DNA of 64,000 bases from Burkholderia sp. D-99 (lineage in GTDB: Bacteria; Pseudomonadota; Gammaproteobacteria; Burkholderiales; Burkholderiaceae). The stretch lies in assembly GCF_011605345.1 (NCBI RefSeq), contig NZ_JAAOXM010000008.1, positions 186,001 to 250,000 of the forward strand, written 5' to 3'. Under the pieces are notes generated by a model, which was not told where the DNA came from, did not search any database, and saw only the letters and a list, made by a program, of their open reading frames with translations. A program made the translations under genes and the position numbers. This document shows positions 61,119-64,000 of this stretch, one piece after another (the first letter of the stretch is position 1; each line of letters begins with the position of its first letter).

Positions 61119-61697
61119 TCATTGTGCCGGATCCAGACTGCCGTCGACGGCGAAACGGTAGCCAAGATCCACTTGCGACGCGTCGCCCGGCGCGTGGGTG
61201 CTCTTCAGCACGAACTCGAACGCGGGCTCGAACCAGCCGTTGCGCGGCACTTCGCCACCGAGGATTTCGACGTCGTACCAGCCGTTATCGATTTCAATCA
61301 TGGGCCTGCCCGGTTCGCGATAGCGTGCAAGCAGCGCGTTCACCGTTTCGTCGTTGAAGCGTTCGAGAATGCGCCACGTGTAAAGCATCACCGAACGGTG
61401 TTCGACGCGCAGCACGTACCCGCCGCGCCGATGCTGCAGGCGGCTGCCGGCCTTCAGCAGTTCGGGTGTGCCGTCGTCCAGCGTGAAGATGACCGTATAC
61501 GGATGGTTTTCGATACCGGCCAGCGGAATGACGACGCCTTCGAGCACGGCGTTGTCGCCGCTGTCGCCGGTCGTGAACTCGGCCGCGACGTTGTCCGACA
61601 GCCTATGGGTTTCCTTGTAGCGCTTCAGCAGCAGAAGATCGCCGACGAGGAAATAGTCGATCAGGTCGTTGAGGACTTCGGAGAATTCATGCCGCAT
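61119..61697 (-). CDS. Unknown cytosolic protein, first gene of a three-gene operon
   Basis: Encodes 192 residues; the ATG at 61697 follows AAAGGAGCGGCG. An N-terminal helical part (FSEVLNDLIDYFLVGDLLLL) is followed by beta-rich sequence (YTVIFTLDDGTPELLKAG, YVLRVEHRSVMLYTWRILE, WYDVEILGG). No signal peptide, no known domain. It could belong to the large set of uncharacterised immunity-like or partner-binding proteins, but nothing proves it. Confidence 0.75.
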   Translation of the reverse strand: MRHEFSEVLNDLIDYFLVGDLLLLKRYKETHRLSDNVAAEFTTGDSGDNAVLEGVVIPLAGIENHPYTVIFTLDDGTPELLKAGSRLQHRRGGYVLRVEHRSVMLYTWRILERFNDETVNALLARYREPGRPMIEIDNGWYDVEILGGEVPRNGWFEPAFEFVLKSTHAPGDASQVDLGYRFAVDGSLDPAQ

Positions 61698-61790
61698 CGC
61701 CGCTCCTTTCGCGGTGCCGAGGCGCAGGGATTGCAAGCGCATGAAGCGCCGCGTCGCGAAACGCTCCGCGGCGCGGCGCGCGTGAAGCCC

Positions 61791-62180
61791 TTAGTCGCCG
61801 AGCTTCGACGCCACGCAACCGGTGCTCGTGCACTCGCGTTCACGCTCGCGCAGGAACGACAGGCGCGACTGCGTCATGTCGGTCGCGCACTGGAGATCCA
61901 CAAGGTAGCCGTTGTTGCGCGTCTCGCTGCACTGGGCATCGCGTTGCTTCAACCACGCGAGCTGGCCGGCCTTCAGCGTCGCCTGCTGATCGCTGCTCAG
62001 TTGCTTGCGCAGGCGGCCGTACTCGTCGTTGAGGTCACGGTCGGTTTGAGAGAACTGCGTGCTGCTGCAGTACACCTGGTCGAATGCGCTGTGCGGCTTC
62101 GCACAGCCGGCCGCGTGTGCGGCGAACGGAACGGCAAGCGCGAGCAGCGCGCAGGATGCGAGCAGATTCTTTGTTTTCAT
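61791..62180 (-). CDS. Lysozyme-inhibitor LprI-like (DUF1311) exported protein
   Basis: Encodes 129 residues; CAGGAGCATCACC precedes the ATG. A signal peptide ends near AHA (about residue 23). The mature protein carries the LprI family pattern: Cys-rich start CAKPHSAFDQVYC, then DRDLNDEYGRLRKQLS and WLKQRDAQC with paired Cys. Such small periplasmic proteins inhibit or bind lysozyme in mycobacteria, while most are unstudied. It lies 54 bases after the amidase gene on the same strand. Confidence 0.86.
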   Translation of the reverse strand: MKTKNLLASCALLALAVPFAAHAAGCAKPHSAFDQVYCSSTQFSQTDRDLNDEYGRLRKQLSSDQQATLKAGQLAWLKQRDAQCSETRNNGYLVDLQCATDMTQSRLSFLRERERECTSTGCVASKLGD

Positions 62181-62234
62181 GGTGATGCTCCTGACTGGGT
62201 GAAAACCGTTGGGCCCTGTGGGCCTTTGCATCGA

Positions 62235-62999
62235 CTATTGCGGCACCGTGCACGCGTCGATCCCGCCCGCGATCGCAGTGGACAGTTTCTGGATCGTCTC
62301 GCGACGCGCCAGCCGTGCTTCCTCGTCCGGGTTGACGATCACGCCGGCCTCGACGAGCACGGCCGGAATCGGCGCGGTGCGCAGCACGACGAGATCGTCG
62401 AAGCGGTGGATGCCGAGTTGCGGGTCGATCAGCGGGCGGTTCTCGCCACGGATCGGCTGCGCGTGATACAGCGACGGCCGCTCGCCGGCCGCGACCAGCC
62501 GCTCGGCGATCGCCTTCGCGCAACGCAGGCTTTCCGCATAGTGCGGATTGCGTTCCGACACGAACACCGAGAAGCCGCGGAATTCGCGCTGGCGGCCCGC
62601 GTCGATGAACTGCTGCTGCATCGAGTCGTGATGGATCGACACGAACAGGTTCGCGTCGGGCGCTTGCGTCGAACGCTGGTCGAGCGCGATCTCGCGGCCG
62701 TCGGCCGACGTGCGCAGCACGCGGTCGCCATGCGCGACGAGCTTTTCGGCGACCGCCGCGGACAGATCGAGGTTGTACAGGTATTCGACGCGGCCGCTCG
62801 CGCCGGTGGAGCCCGGGTGAGCCGGCGTATGGCCGGTGTCGACGACGACGTAGCGCCCGGAGGCGGGCGTGGTGCCGGGGGTGGCCGCGGTGTCGGCCGC
62901 ATGCAGCGCCAGCGGCGCGCCGATCAGCGGGGCGCAGGCAAGCACGCGCGCGGCGGCGCGCACGAGCGGGCGAAGGCGTCGGAGGGTTCGGTTCGTCAT
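62235..62999 (-). CDS. N-acetylmuramoyl-L-alanine amidase (AmiC-type, Amidase_3)
   Basis: Encodes 254 residues from the ATG at 62999; another ATG at 63020 adds seven residues and neither has a clear ribosome site. A signal peptide of about 34 residues is followed by the Amidase_3 catalytic domain: zinc ligands His57 (VVVDTGH), Glu72 (SGRVEY) and His123 (FVSIHHDS), and catalytic Glu in AVLVEAGVIVNP. It cuts the bond between muramic acid and stem peptide in the periplasm. Compared with AmiC it lacks the N-terminal AMIN domain. Confidence 0.88.
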   Translation of the reverse strand: MTNRTLRRLRPLVRAAARVLACAPLIGAPLALHAADTAATPGTTPASGRYVVVDTGHTPAHPGSTGASGRVEYLYNLDLSAAVAEKLVAHGDRVLRTSADGREIALDQRSTQAPDANLFVSIHHDSMQQQFIDAGRQREFRGFSVFVSERNPHYAESLRCAKAIAERLVAAGERPSLYHAQPIRGENRPLIDPQLGIHRFDDLVVLRTAPIPAVLVEAGVIVNPDEEARLARRETIQKLSTAIAGGIDACTVPQ

Positions 63000-63123
63000 T
63001 GTTGTTGTCGAGGAGGGCATACGGCGCGTCGGACCGCGCGGCACCGTCGGCCTGCTCAATGCAGTCGGAATGTCGCGCGATTATAGCGGGTGGCGGCGGC
63101 GCCGCAATGACGGATGACGGCCG

Positions 63124-64000
63124 TCAGGCCAGCACGCGCCGGGCCGCGAGCATGCCCCAGTACGACGCTTCCTCGAACAGCGACAGCCCGGACAGGTCCG
63201 CATGCGCGAACACGACGGGGCCGTCGGCATCGCGCAGCGCGAGCAGCCCCGGCCGGCTCAGGAAGCCGACGTCGGGCGTCGCCATCGCGTGACCGCGCAC
63301 GGTGATCTCGAGCGCGGTCGCGTGTTTCCACAGGCCGCGTCCGTAGACGGCCTGCAGGTCGATCGCCGCCTGTTCGCGCAACGCTTCGGGGCTGGCCTGC
63401 GCAAGCCAGCGGCGCGTGTCGTCCGGTGCTTGCGTGCTCAACGCCTGGTACGCGGAAAACACCGAGCGCGTCGGCGGCGACATCCGGATCAGCTGGTGCG
63501 TCGACACGACGTAGCCGAGCCCCGTGCCATCGTAGACGACGTTGTCCCACGCAAGCGGCACGCCCGCTTCCTCGGCCGGCATGCCGTCGAGCAGGAAGTT
63601 GGACACGAGCCACGGCGCGCGCGGCGGCAGGTCGCGCGCGGGGTCGAAGCCGAACGCGGAAAGCTGCGGAAACACGTGCGCCGCGACGAACAGCGGCATG
63701 GCACAAACAGCGCGCCGCGCCTTCAGCGTGAACGTCGACAGCGTGCCGTCGTCGCCGATGCGCGCGCACAGCACGTCGACGCCGCCCGCGCGTTCGGTTG
63801 CGCGCACCGCGAAACCGTCGCGCGACCACGCGTTCGAGCCGGTGCGCGCGGTGATCGACGCACTCAGCTTCGTCACCATCGTGTGCAGCCCGTCGGGCCA
63901 GGTCAGCACCGCGCCGTCGCTCGCATCGCCTGCGTGGCCGCCGCGCGACGAGAAATAGTGCAGGCCGGCCCACGCGGACACGTGCTCGTACCCGGCGCCA
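63124..64000 (-). CDS. FAD-dependent amine oxidase-like protein, partial (N-terminus outside)
   Basis: The reading frame enters from the right edge (GAGYEHVSAWAGLHYF) with 291 residues visible, so the N-terminal FAD-binding motif is missing. The visible part has GLHTMVTKLSASI and DVLCARIGDDGTLSTF, as in the substrate-binding half of flavin amine oxidases/protoporphyrinogen-oxidase-like proteins, then PVVFAHADLSGLSLFEEASYWG near the end, as in the last FAD contact. It is 125 bases downstream-facing from the amidase gene, same strand. Substrate unknown. Confidence 0.75.
   Translation of the reverse strand, partial: GAGYEHVSAWAGLHYFSSRGGHAGDASDGAVLTWPDGLHTMVTKLSASITARTGSNAWSRDGFAVRATERAGGVDVLCARIGDDGTLSTFTLKARRAVCAMPLFVAAHVFPQLSAFGFDPARDLPPRAPWLVSNFLLDGMPAEEAGVPLAWDNVVYDGTGLGYVVSTHQLIRMSPPTRSVFSAYQALSTQAPDDTRRWLAQASPEALREQAAIDLQAVYGRGLWKHATALEITVRGHAMATPDVGFLSRPGLLALRDADGPVVFAHADLSGLSLFEEASYWGMLAARRVLA

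Noticed and set aside
1-64000. tRNA, rRNA, insertion sequence or prophage
   Set aside because: No cloverleaf, rRNA-like, transposase or phage structural sequence was recognised when reading the window; this was by eye, not by covariance search.

Overview
The window looks like part of a Burkholderia cepacia complex genome, most likely a secondary chromosome. It is GC-rich with strong G/C third-position bias. It carries a class A beta-lactamase of the Burkholderia Pen type divergent from a LysR regulator, and its accessory metabolism and regulator density fit a secondary replicon. The species and replicon are inferred from family knowledge; no rRNA, tRNA, replication gene or phage/IS element was seen to fix them. 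Long ORFs on the opposite strand of most genes are by-products of the base composition and are not annotated.

Left part (1-15.7 kb): a PlpD-like patatin fused to an outer-membrane barrel (cut by the window edge), a divergent MreB paralogue, a YdcF/SanA-like envelope protein, a 2588-residue autotransporter with about 13 tandem 99-residue repeats, a glycogen-debranching-type glycosidase and a small unknown protein.

Middle-left (15.7-23.7 kb): the penR/pen beta-lactamase pair, a small membrane protein, a MarR/ABM-monooxygenase operon, an exported unknown protein, and a QseBC-like two-component operon with a divergent YgiW-family gene. The gaps of this 5.3-kb stretch hold nine copies of a 65-bp element of constant length and orientation. 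Each copy carries two inverted DnaA-box-like 9-mers. This is the most unusual feature of the window.

Centre (23.7-44.5 kb): an RpiR regulator, GNAT, an ankyrin-repeat protein, a PEP-mutase/isocitrate-lyase family enzyme, a DUF2158 protein, a P450 with an atypical I-helix, a superinfection-immunity-like protein, rhodanese with a divergent FtrA-type regulator, a DKNYY/propeller protein, arginine decarboxylase plus arginine/agmatine antiporter (an AdiA/AdiC acid-resistance pair), nitronate monooxygenase, an M20 peptidase, a malate/lactate-type dehydrogenase translationally coupled to a TfoX-N protein with a histone-H1-like tail, NnrU, and an octanucleotide tandem repeat.

Right part (44.5-64 kb): an amino-acid permease, a TauE-type exporter, a glycine-zipper protein, a cytosine-salvage operon (codB-codA-tetR) with a strong palindrome upstream, an acyl-CoA-ligase-like enzyme, a polyamine catabolism cluster (PuuB-like oxidase, XRE-cupin regulator, PuuA-like ligase), a FAD monooxygenase with a divergent LysR regulator, a three-gene unknown/GNAT/unknown operon with overlapping or closely spaced genes, an LprI-like protein, a cell-wall amidase, and a FAD amine-oxidase-like gene cut by the right edge.
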